Source: a virus
IMG/VR virus record: IMGVR_UViG_3300042507_004375
Coordinates: 1 to 38,759 of that record
Reading direction: 5' to 3' (one strand)
Length of the DNA stretch: 38,759 nt
In this document: one piece after another, positions 1 to 8,118 of the stretch
Layout: each line of letters opens with the position of its first letter
How positions within the stretch are numbered: the stretch's first letter is position 1
Position numbers and translations under genes: made by a program
The notes under the pieces: generated by a model
Databases searched by the model: none
Told to the model about the DNA's origin: nothing
The model's input: only the letters and a program-made list of their open reading frames with translations

Positions 1-2
1 AT

Positions 3-68
3 CTCCATCAAATATCTGGAACTACTGAAGAACGTATATTAAAAGTTAAATCTATTTTATTTCCATAA
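3..68 (+). CDS. 3' end of an upstream gene (partial)
   Basis: An open frame enters from the left edge and stops at TAA 66-68. The 21 visible residues (LHQISGTTEERILKVK... ending LFP) are too few to assign a family. The call rests on codon use like that of the neighbouring genes. The stop is also immediately followed by the TATTTATA element, an arrangement seen after four definite or likely gene ends in this window (1022, 3636, 7227, 14165). Confidence 0.45.
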   Translation, partial: LHQISGTTEERILKVKSILFP

Positions 69-76
69 TATTTATA
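69..76 (+). promoter_or_regulatory. TATTTATA element, 9 nt before the gene at 86
   Basis: TATTTATA directly follows the TAA at 66-68, giving TAATATTTATAAC. It is one of eleven copies placed just before start codons, and is probably the phage late promoter -10 or a leader signal. It resembles, but is not identical to, the T4 late box TATAAATA. Confidence 0.5.
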
Positions 77-85
77 ACAAAAAAT

Positions 86-577
86 ATGGTAGGATTTTTT
101 CATGCTGCTACTTTTACATCAAGTGTAGTTAATACATCTGGTGGTAATTTTATATCAGCCTCAGGGACTGGCCCAGATAATTTTAAAGCAATGGCTCTTG
201 AGGACACTTATTTTAGTGAATGGGGTACAATACCAATTGTACCTAGAATAAATGTTACTCAATCATCACCAACTCATAATAATTTCCAAAAATTATTTAC
301 TTTAGAACCAACTCCACCTGAAGATGCTACCGCAATAGCTATTTTACCTTATGTAGATGATGGGGGTAATCCATCTACATTATTGTATTCTTTTGAAAAT
401 ACTAGATCTTTAATAGATAATAGTTATAGGATTCCATACCCTCAAATAGGTGCAACATCATCTCTTAGTACAGCATCTTTTGGAAATTCACTTACAGATA
501 CAGCAATTGCTTTATCAAATGTTGGGGGATTTATTTATTATTGGGATGGTACTAGAGATATTATATTTAGTGTATAA
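86..577 (+). CDS. Unknown protein, paralogue of the next gene (163 aa)
   Basis: I do not recognise the family. The protein is Ser/Thr/Asn-rich and soluble-looking, with no signal peptide or membrane segment. It aligns with the product of 594-1022 along its length. Shared points are an N-terminal GFFH/GSFH, a central AIAILPYVDDGG versus YWAIMPYASDG, and a C-terminal SFGN...TALxxVGG segment ending in an acidic IIF/IDF strand. The two are therefore a tandem duplication that has diverged strongly. The ATG at 86 is the first after the TATTTATA element, with a 9-nt A-rich leader and no Shine-Dalgarno. Position before the packaging genes suggests a late, perhaps virion-associated, product, but this is inference only. 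Confidence 0.75.
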   Translation: MVGFFHAATFTSSVVNTSGGNFISASGTGPDNFKAMALEDTYFSEWGTIPIVPRINVTQSSPTHNNFQKLFTLEPTPPEDATAIAILPYVDDGGNPSTLLYSFENTRSLIDNSYRIPYPQIGATSSLSTASFGNSLTDTAIALSNVGGFIYYWDGTRDIIFSV

Positions 578-593
578 ATTTAAAATATAAAAT

Positions 594-1022
594 ATGCCAA
601 CAATTAAAGGTAGTTTTCATGTAGTATCATTAACAAATACTGATGTAAATAATCTTCCATCAGAAAATAAAATAGCACCATCTACAGCAAATGCTAATGG
701 AAATAAATGCTGTGCTTATCCTAACGCTAATATATCAAATTTTGATTCATTTATAACTGATACTCAAAGAGTATTCCCATTACCTACTGATGCTTATTGG
801 GCTATAATGCCGTACGCAAGTGATGGTGCTTGTACTTATTATTCTTTTATTGATGAAACAGATTTACTTGCTAAAGCAGCAACTATTCCTGATCTAAATG
901 GAGGTGAATTAGGAGGAAGTTTTGGTAATGTAAATGATGTTAGTACAGCTTTAGATGCAGTTGGTGGTCTATTAATAAGAGATGGAGGAAGTGGGGAAAT
1001 TGATTTTATAACACCAGCTTAA
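594..1022 (+). CDS. Unknown protein, paralogue of the previous gene (142 aa)
   Basis: Second member of the tandem pair, starting 17 nt after the previous stop with no promoter element between, so probably co-transcribed. It keeps the GSFH start, the AIMPYASDG core and the SFGN...ALDAVGG tail of its neighbour. It differs in carrying a CC pair (residues about 39-40) and another Cys near the core. No catalytic motif is visible. Its TAA stop (1020-1022) runs directly into the next TATTTATA element. Confidence 0.75.
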   Translation: MPTIKGSFHVVSLTNTDVNNLPSENKIAPSTANANGNKCCAYPNANISNFDSFITDTQRVFPLPTDAYWAIMPYASDGACTYYSFIDETDLLAKAATIPDLNGGELGGSFGNVNDVSTALDAVGGLLIRDGGSGEIDFITPA

Positions 1023-1030
1023 TATTTATA
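1023..1030 (+). promoter_or_regulatory. TATTTATA element, 13 nt before the gene at 1044
   Basis: It directly follows the stop of the preceding gene (TAA-TATTTATAAC) and precedes ATG 1044 by 13 nt. Confidence 0.5.
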
Positions 1031-1043
1031 ACAAAATATACAC

Positions 1044-1493
1044 ATGAAAAAATCAGAATTAAAACAATTTATACGTGAAGAAATAATATCTACCCTTTCA
1101 GAAGCAGAACAAGGTATCATTCATACTAAAGATCAAAATAAAGCAGTAGAACTTGCTAAAAAAGGATTAAATGTAAGTATTGACGAAAAGAAGAAATCTG
1201 AAGATGAAGATGAGGATGTAGAGGTAAAAGATGATTGGAATAAAGTAGAAAAAGAAGATTCATTTGTTGAAAAAGAACCAACAGCTAAAGATCTTAAAAA
1301 AGGAGATAAAGTTACTAAGATGGCTGCTAAATTAGCTATGGTTACTAAAGAAATGAAATCTGTAGTATCTCAATGGAAGAAAGCAGAAGGTAGTGAAAAA
1401 GATAGACTGTTAAATAGATTAAAAGAATTAACTAAAGTCAAAAAAGAATTAGATGCTTTTATCACTCCAACAATAGGTACAGATGAAGACTAA
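1044..1493 (+). CDS. Lys/Glu-rich protein, possible internal head protein (149 aa)
   Basis: Highly charged, largely helical protein with no hydrophobic segments. The N-terminus is KKSELKQFIREEI followed by STLSEAEQG. LSE|A fits the T4 gp21 prohead protease consensus (L/I-x-E before A or G), and the layout recalls the short cleaved capsid-targeting peptide of T4 internal proteins (MKTYQEFIAE|A). Residues 50-70 are a run of Lys, Asp and Glu, and the C-terminal half (about 85-140) has heptad-like hydrophobic spacing. The location next to the packaging and head genes agrees with an internal-core role, but there is no direct family match. It could equally be a scaffold accessory. Confidence 0.7.
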   Translation: MKKSELKQFIREEIISTLSEAEQGIIHTKDQNKAVELAKKGLNVSIDEKKKSEDEDEDVEVKDDWNKVEKEDSFVEKEPTAKDLKKGDKVTKMAAKLAMVTKEMKSVVSQWKKAEGSEKDRLLNRLKELTKVKKELDAFITPTIGTDED

Positions 1494-1495
1494 AT

Positions 1496-2071
1496 ATGAA
1501 TTTATTTAATAACACAAAAAACATACTAATTTTAGTACTTGTCCTCATTATTATTTTAATGAGGACTTGTTCTACTACCCCATCCATCAAACCTAAAACA
1601 ATCACTAAAACAACTATCGAATATATCCCTGTAACTGATACAGTTCCTGAATATATTCCTAAGTGGAGAGAGAAAATAGTTGTTCAAATAGATAGTTTTA
1701 AGGAACCAATTGATACTACTGAAATATTAAGTGACTATTATAGCAAATATTACTATATAGATACATTAAAAGTAGATACATTTGGTTTTGTTCTAGTAAA
1801 AGATACAGTATCTCAAAACAAAATATCATCCCGTAATATTGAATACAACATAAGTATACCTAAGATAACAATAGAAAAAACAACATTCATTAATGAACGA
1901 GAATTTTATGTAGGTCCTGGGATACAAGGTAGTACAAGACAATTAGATTATATTGGGGGTGAGTTATATTTAAAAACAAAAACATCTCATCTATATGGAA
2001 TTGGTGTTGGAATAAACAACAATCTACAACCTGTACTTAGAGGAGGAATGTATTGGAGGATAAACAAATGA
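1496..2071 (+). CDS. Membrane-anchored protein of unknown function (191 aa)
   Basis: Starts 2 nt after the previous stop. Residues 9-23 form one very hydrophobic segment (NILILVLVLIIILM) followed by RTCSTTP. This looks like an N-terminal anchor with the rest outside the cytoplasm; the Cys has no proper lipobox. The middle is Thr/Ile/Asp-rich, beta-prone and mildly repetitive (TDTVPEYIPKW, IDTTEIL, YYYIDTLKVDTF). The C-terminal 55 residues (from FYVGPGIQ) look like amphipathic beta-strands ending in an aromatic-rich tail. Its size and single N-terminal anchor are compatible with a spanin or host-envelope protein, but I cannot assign it. It overlaps the terminase start in an ATGA arrangement. 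A perfect hairpin lies within its anchor codons. Confidence 0.75.
   Translation: MNLFNNTKNILILVLVLIIILMRTCSTTPSIKPKTITKTTIEYIPVTDTVPEYIPKWREKIVVQIDSFKEPIDTTEILSDYYSKYYYIDTLKVDTFGFVLVKDTVSQNKISSRNIEYNISIPKITIEKTTFINEREFYVGPGIQGSTRQLDYIGGELYLKTKTSHLYGIGVGINNNLQPVLRGGMYWRINK
1541..1566 (+). other. 10-bp perfect inverted repeat inside a coding region
   Basis: Arms GTCCTCATTA (1541-1550) and TAATGAGGAC (1557-1566) surround a 6-nt loop. It lies 45 nt into the gene at 1496, in the codons of the hydrophobic anchor. There is no following T tract, so it is not a classical terminator. Confidence 0.6.
2055..2060 (+). promoter_or_regulatory. Shine-Dalgarno sequence for the terminase gene
   Basis: GGAGGA lies 7 nt upstream of ATG 2068. 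It is one of the few strong Shine-Dalgarno sequences in the window. It supports ATG 2068 as the start rather than the in-frame TTG at 2053, which overlaps the signal. Confidence 0.6.
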
Positions 2072-3636
2072 GCCAACCAGACTTAAAAGCAATAATTCGA
2101 GAAGAATATATGAAATGTGCAGAAGATCCTGCTCATTTTATGAAGAAATATTGCAACATCCAACACCCTCAAAGAGGCCGTGTTTTATTTAATTTATACC
2201 CTTTCCAAGAAAAAACGCTACGCCTATTCCGAGATAACCCGTATTCTATCGTGTTAAAATCGCGTCAATTAGGCATTTCAACATTAGCTGCTGGGTATTC
2301 ATTATGGTTAATGTTATTCCATAAAGATAAAAACGTACTATGTATAGCTACTAAACAAGAAACAGCTAAAAACATGGTTACAAAAGTTAGATTTATGTTT
2401 GAAAGTTTACCTTCTTGGCTTAAAATACCACATGAAGAAAATAATAAACTAACTTTAAGATTAAATAATGGTTCTCAAATTAAAGCAACAGCCGCATCCT
2501 CAGATGCAGGTAGATCAGAAGCTGTATCTTTATTAATAGTGGATGAGGCTGCTTTTATTGAACAAATTGGAGAAATTTGGGCATCAGCCCAACAAACCCT
2601 AGCAACTGGTGGGGGTGCTATTGTATTATCTACTCCATATGGTACTGGTAATTGGTTTCATCAATCTTGGGTAAAAGCAGAAAATAATGAAAACGATTTT
2701 TTACCTATAAAATTACCATGGTATGTTCACCCTGAAAGAGATGAGACTTGGAGAAAACGTCAAGATGAATTACTAGGTGATCCTAGATTAGCTGCCCAAG
2801 AATGTGATTGTGATTTTAATACCTCTGGTGATACTGTATTCTATTCAGAATGGTTAGATTTTATAAAAGAAACAACTATACAAGATCCTATAGTACGTAG
2901 AGGAGCAGACCAAAACTTATGGGTTTGGGAACCAGCTGATTATACTAGAGAATATATGGTAATAGCGGATGTTGCTAGAGGTGATGGTAAAGACTCATCT
3001 GCATGTCATATTATAGATATAGCAACAAACACACAAGTGGCTGAATATAAAGGTCAATTACCTCCTAAAGAATATGGTTATTTTTTAGTAGGCTTAGCAT
3101 CAGAATATAATAATGCTTTACTAGTAATTGAAAATGCTTCTATAGGATGGGCCACATTAGATGCTGTTATAGAAAGAGGATATAGAAATTTATATTACTC
3201 ACCTAAATCAGATCATCTAACTGCAGAATCTTACTTAAACATATATGAGGGAAATTCAAATTTAACTCCTGGATTTACAATGTCTTTAAAAACAAGACCT
3301 TTAGTAGTTAATAAATTTAGAGAGTATATAGGAGATCGTTCAGTAACGATTCGTTCTAAAAGATTACTAGAAGAAATGAAAGTCTTTATATGGAAGAATG
3401 GTAGACCAGAAGCTCAAAGTGGGTATAATGATGATTTAGTAATGAGTTTTGGTATAGGAATGTATTTAAGAGACACATCTTTAAAATTCCAACAACAATC
3501 TCATGACATGACTAGAGCAACGCTTGGTAATATAACTAAGACTACGTATATTGGAGCTTACAACAATTCTAACACTCAAAATCCATACCTATTACAAACA
3601 GATAAAGGAATGGAAAATATTAGTTGGTTGTTGTAA
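2068..3636 (+). CDS. terL: Terminase large subunit (gp17-like packaging ATPase-nuclease)
   Basis: DNA-packaging motor: ATP-driven translocation into the prohead plus headful cutting. The ATPase domain has a Walker A-like SRQLGIST (residues 65-72), Walker B LLIVDEA with catalytic Glu about 160, and a coupling motif STPYGTGN (188-195). The RNase H-like nuclease domain shows the acidic triad: D301 in VIADVARGDGKD, E355 in LVIENAS and D455/D456 in GYNDDLV. At 522 residues it is somewhat shorter than T4 gp17 (610). The start at ATG 2068 overlaps the previous stop (ATGA) and has a GGAGGA signal. The N-terminus DLKAIIREEYMK resembles the start of the 149-aa protein at 1044. No small terminase is seen nearby. 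Confidence 0.97.
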   Translation: MSQPDLKAIIREEYMKCAEDPAHFMKKYCNIQHPQRGRVLFNLYPFQEKTLRLFRDNPYSIVLKSRQLGISTLAAGYSLWLMLFHKDKNVLCIATKQETAKNMVTKVRFMFESLPSWLKIPHEENNKLTLRLNNGSQIKATAASSDAGRSEAVSLLIVDEAAFIEQIGEIWASAQQTLATGGGAIVLSTPYGTGNWFHQSWVKAENNENDFLPIKLPWYVHPERDETWRKRQDELLGDPRLAAQECDCDFNTSGDTVFYSEWLDFIKETTIQDPIVRRGADQNLWVWEPADYTREYMVIADVARGDGKDSSACHIIDIATNTQVAEYKGQLPPKEYGYFLVGLASEYNNALLVIENASIGWATLDAVIERGYRNLYYSPKSDHLTAESYLNIYEGNSNLTPGFTMSLKTRPLVVNKFREYIGDRSVTIRSKRLLEEMKVFIWKNGRPEAQSGYNDDLVMSFGIGMYLRDTSLKFQQQSHDMTRATLGNITKTTYIGAYNNSNTQNPYLLQTDKGMENISWLL

Positions 3637-3644
3637 TATTTATA
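3637..3644 (+). promoter_or_regulatory. TATTTATA element, 16 nt before the portal gene
   Basis: It directly follows the terminase stop (TAA-TATTTATAAC) and precedes ATG 3661. Confidence 0.55.
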
Positions 3645-3660
3645 ACATATAAAAAACAAA

Positions 3661-5553
3661 ATGGCAGATACCAATTTATTCCCCCGATTAAAAAGATTAT
3701 TCTCAACAGACGTAATAATCAGAAATCAAGGTGGTGATACACTAAAAGTAATGGATGTTGATTCAATCCAACGTTCAGGTGATATAGCTACAAATTCCTT
3801 AGTAGACAGGTACAATCGTTTATATTCCCCAGCAACTACCTCATTATTAGGTTCTCAAATCAATATGAACTGGCAGTACTTACGTACTATGGTTTATTCA
3901 GACTATGATAATATGGATTATGATGCTATTGTAGCCTCAGCTTTAGATATTATCTCTGATGAGAGTACATTAAAAAATGATATGAATGAAGTATTACATA
4001 TCAAAAGTTCAAATGAGGATATTCAACAAATCCTATATAACTTATTTTATGATGTATTAAACATTGAATTTAACTTATGGTCTTGGATTCGTCAGATGTG
4101 TAAGTATGGTGATTTTTTCTTAAAGTTAGAGATTGCTGAAAAATTTGGTGTATATAATGTTATCCCATACACAGCATATCATATTGAAAGACAAGAAAAT
4201 TATGATAAAGATCACCCAAATGCTGTAAGATTTAAATATTCACCTGAAGGAGTATATGGTGGTGGTTCTGGATATTATGGTTCTCCTACTCTTAACACAT
4301 ATACAGACAATCAAAATGGCATATATTTTGATAATTATGAAATAGCTCACTTTAGATTATTAACAGATGTTAATTACTTACCTTATGGTCGTTCATATCT
4401 AGAACCAGCTCGTCGTATCTTTAAACAATATGTGTTAATGGAAGATGCTATGTTAATTCATAGAATATCACGTAGCCCAGATAGACGTATATTTTATATT
4501 AATGTGGGTTCAATACCACCAAATGAAGTAGAAAACTTCATGCAAAAAACAATCTCTACCATGAAACGTACCCCGTTAATGGATAGTAATACTGGTGAAT
4601 ATAATCTTAAGTATAATATGCAAAATTTACTTGAAGATTTTTATATTCCTGTAAGAGGTAATGACAGTGCCACTAAAATGGAAACTGCACCTGGTTTACA
4701 ATATGATGGTATTAATGATGTAGAGTATTTAAGAGACAAATTATTTGCTGCTCTTAAAGTACCTAAAGCATTCATGGGTTATGAAAAAGATTTATCTGGT
4801 AAGGCTACATTAGCTGCAGAAGATATTAGATTTGCCCGTACAATTGATAGAATTCAACGTATAACATTATCAGAATTATATAAAATAGCATTAGTACATT
4901 TATATTCACAAGGTTATACAGGTGAAGAATTAACTAATTTTGAATTAGATTTAACAGGTCCTTCAATTATATATGATCAGGAAAAAATAGCTTTATTAAC
5001 CCAAAAAGTTGATTTAGCTGCTAAAATCATGGAAACTCAATTACTTCCTACAGACTGGATTTATGATAACATATTCAAATTCAGTGAGGAACAATATGAT
5101 GAATATAGAGACATGATATTAGAAGATCAAAAACGTGCCTTTAGATATGCTCAAGTAAAAGAAGAAGGTAATGATCCTAAAATCACAGGTAAATCATATG
5201 GTACACCACATGATTTAGCCTCACTATATGGTAAAGGTAGAATGTATTCTGACCCAGAAAATGTACCTGTAGGATTTGGTGATGATGTAAAATTAGGTCG
5301 TCCTGAAGAAAGTCCAACAGATCGTAATACTCAAAATGATAATTTTGGTAAAGATAGATTAGGGGCTAAAGGAATGAAAAATGATGATAATGAATCAGAT
5401 TCTATTAATCCTAAATTTAAAGGTGGTTCACCATTAGCTTTAGAAGCTAAACAGGTTTATCTAAAAAATAAAAGTCTAATAGAAAGTTTAGTGAAAAACA
5501 AAACTGTAATTGCAGAAAGTTCACTATTAGATGAAAAACAAATAAGAGAATAA
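3661..5553 (+). CDS. gp20: Portal vertex protein (gp20-like)
   Basis: Dodecameric portal through which DNA enters and leaves the head; it docks terminase and neck. The 630-residue length, position after terminase, and segments such as YDAIVASALDIISDEST, FNLWSWIRQMCKYGDFFLKL, YGRSYLEPARRIFKQ and DVEYLRDKLFAALKVPKAF are typical of the T4 gp20 portal family. Residues 195-215 carry a Gly/Tyr-rich insertion (VYGGGSGYYGSP). The last roughly 110 residues are hydrophilic and low in complexity and end KNKTVIAESSLLDEKQIRE; VIAE|S is a possible gp21-type processing site. It is longer than T4 gp20 (524), mainly through this C-terminal tail. Confidence 0.95.
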   Translation: MADTNLFPRLKRLFSTDVIIRNQGGDTLKVMDVDSIQRSGDIATNSLVDRYNRLYSPATTSLLGSQINMNWQYLRTMVYSDYDNMDYDAIVASALDIISDESTLKNDMNEVLHIKSSNEDIQQILYNLFYDVLNIEFNLWSWIRQMCKYGDFFLKLEIAEKFGVYNVIPYTAYHIERQENYDKDHPNAVRFKYSPEGVYGGGSGYYGSPTLNTYTDNQNGIYFDNYEIAHFRLLTDVNYLPYGRSYLEPARRIFKQYVLMEDAMLIHRISRSPDRRIFYINVGSIPPNEVENFMQKTISTMKRTPLMDSNTGEYNLKYNMQNLLEDFYIPVRGNDSATKMETAPGLQYDGINDVEYLRDKLFAALKVPKAFMGYEKDLSGKATLAAEDIRFARTIDRIQRITLSELYKIALVHLYSQGYTGEELTNFELDLTGPSIIYDQEKIALLTQKVDLAAKIMETQLLPTDWIYDNIFKFSEEQYDEYRDMILEDQKRAFRYAQVKEEGNDPKITGKSYGTPHDLASLYGKGRMYSDPENVPVGFGDDVKLGRPEESPTDRNTQNDNFGKDRLGAKGMKNDDNESDSINPKFKGGSPLALEAKQVYLKNKSLIESLVKNKTVIAESSLLDEKQIRE

Positions 5554-5564
5554 AAATCTTTATA

Positions 5565-5572
5565 TATTTATA
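5565..5572 (+). promoter_or_regulatory. TATTTATA element, 15 nt before the gene at 5588
   Basis: TATTTATA lies in an AT-rich gap between portal and the next gene; ATG 5588 follows 15 nt later. Confidence 0.45.
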
Positions 5573-5587
5573 ATTAAACAACCAAGG

Positions 5588-6445
5588 ATGAATATAAAAC
5601 ATTCGAAGTATAAAAATACAGGAATCTTATTTGAATTACTTGTCAGACAAATTACATCAGATACATTGTCAGGTAAAGATTCTAAGGCGACTGATATTTT
5701 AAAAAAATACTTTATTAAGAGTGAACTAGGAAGAGAATATAAACTATATGAGGCTCTTTCAAAGTATAAAAATTTAACAGAGGGTAAAGCAGAATTAGTA
5801 ATTAATTCCATTGTTGAGTCTTCTAAAAATTTAAACAGAGGTACTTTAAAGAGACAAAAATATAACTTAATTAAAGAAATATCTAAACATTACAATTTAG
5901 AAGAATTTTTTAAAACTAAAATTTCTAGTTACAAATATTATGCCTCTTTATATACTTTATTAGAAATATATAACAGTGATCAATTATCTAACCCTGATCA
6001 AATCATAGATAATAAAATAGCAATTTTAGAGACATTAACCTCTAAAAATATTAACAAACAAAAGATTGAAGACGAATTATTAACTGAGTTTCAATCATAC
6101 GATAAAGATTTACGTATTCTAACATATAAAGTTATGTTAGAGAAATTTAATGGCAAATATGCCTCATTAAATGAAAACCAAAAAGAAATATTAAAAGAAT
6201 TTATTAACTCAGTAGATTCAACTCCTAAATTAAAAGAATTTTACAATACTAAAATTCAAGAAATTAAAACAAAATTAAATCAACATAAATCAAAAATAAC
6301 AGATAAAACTATTCAAATTAAATTGAATGAAGTTAATAGTTTACTGTCACCTGTAGGAAAAACTAAAAATATAGGTAATGATGATTTAGTAAACTTATTA
6401 CAATATTATGAACTTTTAGAAGAACTTAGTAAAGTAAATGGGTAA
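5588..6445 (+). CDS. Helical protein of unknown function, head block (285 aa)
   Basis: Lys/Glu/Leu-rich and predicted all-helical, with no signal peptide, membrane segment or catalytic motif that I can see. The start KYKNTGILFELLVRQITSDT and the following helices are well ordered; the C-terminal third (about 200-285) is coiled-coil-like. It lies directly between portal and the capsid-core genes, so a role in head assembly or portal initiation is plausible from position only. The last 8 nt overlap the next gene, so the two are probably translationally coupled. Confidence 0.8.
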   Translation: MNIKHSKYKNTGILFELLVRQITSDTLSGKDSKATDILKKYFIKSELGREYKLYEALSKYKNLTEGKAELVINSIVESSKNLNRGTLKRQKYNLIKEISKHYNLEEFFKTKISSYKYYASLYTLLEIYNSDQLSNPDQIIDNKIAILETLTSKNINKQKIEDELLTEFQSYDKDLRILTYKVMLEKFNGKYASLNENQKEILKEFINSVDSTPKLKEFYNTKIQEIKTKLNQHKSKITDKTIQIKLNEVNSLLSPVGKTKNIGNDDLVNLLQYYELLEELSKVNG

Positions 6446-6998
6446 GTTCAAATATAAAATAAAAGAAACATCCTCAATTGGTTCAAATTCAGGATTTATA
6501 TCAGGTGGTGAAGGTGAAAACCATACAGGTCCATCTCCTCGTAAATCAACATATGGAGCATATACTCAGGCTGGATTTAAAAAAGTAGAAGAAGGACCAG
6601 GAGCAACATTTGGTCCAGGTCCAGCTGCTGGTCCTGAAGGTGTAAAAGACAATGTTTATGTTAAAAAATTTAACTATAAACTAGTTAACCAAAAAGAATT
6701 AAATAAAAAAGCAAAAGGTATTATAGTTAAACCACTTTGGGAATCTGAAGATGTAGATTCATATTTAGATGGATTAAATATAACTGACCCTGATAGAAGA
6801 AAATTTATATCAAGCCGATTAAAAGGTTTTGATTTATTAGAAGATAAACTAAATGCTTTAATACCATTTCTACAAAAAGCAAAACATGAAACTATGGATT
6901 TCTATAGAGAAAATCCAGATTCATTCACTGTAGTATATGGTACAGATTTAGCTAACGATTATTTAAACGACTTAATAGAACTATTTAAACAAGAATAA
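6438..6998 (+). CDS. Unknown protein, head block (186 aa)
   Basis: Overlaps the previous gene by 8 nt. The N-terminal 75 residues are Gly/Pro/Ser-rich and probably disordered (ISGGEGENHTGPSPRKS, GPGATFGPGPAAGPEG). The remainder is a compact charged domain with helices (DPDRRKFISSRLKGFDLLEDKL, FLQKAKHETMDFYRENPDSF). No known motif is seen. Tight coupling with the gene at 5588 suggests partner proteins. Only 1 nt separates its stop from the next ATG. Confidence 0.8.
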   Translation: MGKFKYKIKETSSIGSNSGFISGGEGENHTGPSPRKSTYGAYTQAGFKKVEEGPGATFGPGPAAGPEGVKDNVYVKKFNYKLVNQKELNKKAKGIIVKPLWESEDVDSYLDGLNITDPDRRKFISSRLKGFDLLEDKLNALIPFLQKAKHETMDFYRENPDSFTVVYGTDLANDYLNDLIELFKQE

Positions 6999-6999
6999 A

Positions 7000-7227
7000 A
7001 TGGCAAACGTACCAGTTAACGCAACAGGATTAGTAACAACAGCATCAATAACAGGATCTTTCGCTGGATTCACAGTAGTCTCAGGTTCAGCAACTTTTAC
7101 AGGACTTAAAGATTATCAAGGAGTTAATTTAGCAACTACAAATTGGACACTTCCAGCAGGAACTACAGTACCAATTTATGTTACAAGTGCTTCTTTATCA
7201 TCAGGTGCAGTATTATTCTATCTATAA
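7000..7227 (+). CDS. Small beta-rich structural-type protein (75 aa)
   Basis: Short Thr/Ser/Ala/Gly-rich protein with regular beta-strand alternation. Its pattern GSFAGFTVVSGSATFTGL...NWTLPAGTTVPIYVTSASLSSGAVLFYL resembles small tail or capsid accessory proteins of phages of this type. No cysteine, membrane segment or catalytic motif is present. It starts 1 nt after the previous stop, and its own stop (TAA 7225-7227) fuses directly to the next TATTTATA element. A head-decoration or tail accessory role is a guess from composition. Confidence 0.7.
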   Translation: MANVPVNATGLVTTASITGSFAGFTVVSGSATFTGLKDYQGVNLATTNWTLPAGTTVPIYVTSASLSSGAVLFYL

Positions 7228-7235
7228 TATTTATA
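7228..7235 (+). promoter_or_regulatory. TATTTATA element, only 4 nt before the gene at 7240
   Basis: TAA-TATTTATAAC with the ATG 4 nt downstream. If transcription began 5-7 nt after the box, as at T4 late promoters, the message would start within or after the ATG. This copy therefore tests the promoter interpretation. Confidence 0.45.
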
Positions 7236-7239
7236 ACAA

Positions 7240-8118
7240 ATGGAAAAGACAATACAACAACAATACGACCTTATTAAAGAAGGCAAAGGAAACAAAGACG
7301 ACTTTTTAAAAAGTGCTCGTCGTGTATTCCCTGAACTAATAACTCCAGGAAATGACTATAATACTGCTGTTCATATATTAAAAAGCAAAAGCATATTATC
7401 TGAAGGTACTAGTACTGTAACAGCAAATAAAAATTGGTTCAAAATATTTGAAACAAATTTAAAAGAAGCTGTTGGTGTTAAAGACACTAAAGAATATGGT
7501 GACCAAAACACATTTGAAAAAATTGACAAAGATGTTAAAGCTGCTTTAGATCATCAATTTGACAATAAAGATCCTAAAAACATAGATAACGTTTATGGTC
7601 AATCATTCTTAATCGGGTATTTAGCTGAAATGGATGATCCAAAAAATGCTAAAAAAACAGTTGACGAATTAAAAGCTATTGTATTAAAAAACATGGCTAA
7701 AGATATTAACTATTATGCTAAGAATGGAATGTTTGGTGTTAAAGGTATTGGTTTAGAAACATCAAAAGTATCAAAACCACTTAAAGGTAAATTTAAATCA
7801 AGTGGATATGGTGATTTAAAAGAAAATCAATCAACAAATGAAGGTATTGGAATGTTTAATGATCCTATGGGATTTAAAAAACCTGAATTAAGTAATATAA
7901 ATAAAATATTTACTAAAGAATATAAAGGGGAGGGAATGTATGATATTTTTAAAAATGGAAAAAAAGTTAAATCTATTGAAGGTGAAGGCAATGCTAATGC
8001 TTGGATAAATACTGAAAAAAGAAAATTAAATGACATGAGTGAGGAAAAATTGGATTCTTTAAAAGAAAACAAACTCCGCTCAGTAATTCGTAATTTAATA
8101 AACGAAGAATTAAACTAA
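7240..8118 (+). CDS. Probable prohead core or internal protein (292 aa)
   Basis: Charged Lys-rich protein directly upstream of the prohead protease. The N-terminal module (DDFLKSARRVFPELITPGND then AVHILKSKSILSEG) is a compact helical unit ending in ILSE|G, which fits the gp21 consensus cleavage rule. The centre contains DKDVKAALDHQFDNKDPKN, and the C-terminus is NKLRSVIRNLINEELN, similar to the FIREEI helix of the 149-aa protein and the IIREEY helix of the terminase. These shared terminal helices and the cleavage-like site suggest a core component processed during head maturation. I know of no firm T4 equivalent. The stop abuts the protease start with no gap. Confidence 0.75.
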   Translation: MEKTIQQQYDLIKEGKGNKDDFLKSARRVFPELITPGNDYNTAVHILKSKSILSEGTSTVTANKNWFKIFETNLKEAVGVKDTKEYGDQNTFEKIDKDVKAALDHQFDNKDPKNIDNVYGQSFLIGYLAEMDDPKNAKKTVDELKAIVLKNMAKDINYYAKNGMFGVKGIGLETSKVSKPLKGKFKSSGYGDLKENQSTNEGIGMFNDPMGFKKPELSNINKIFTKEYKGEGMYDIFKNGKKVKSIEGEGNANAWINTEKRKLNDMSEEKLDSLKENKLRSVIRNLINEELN

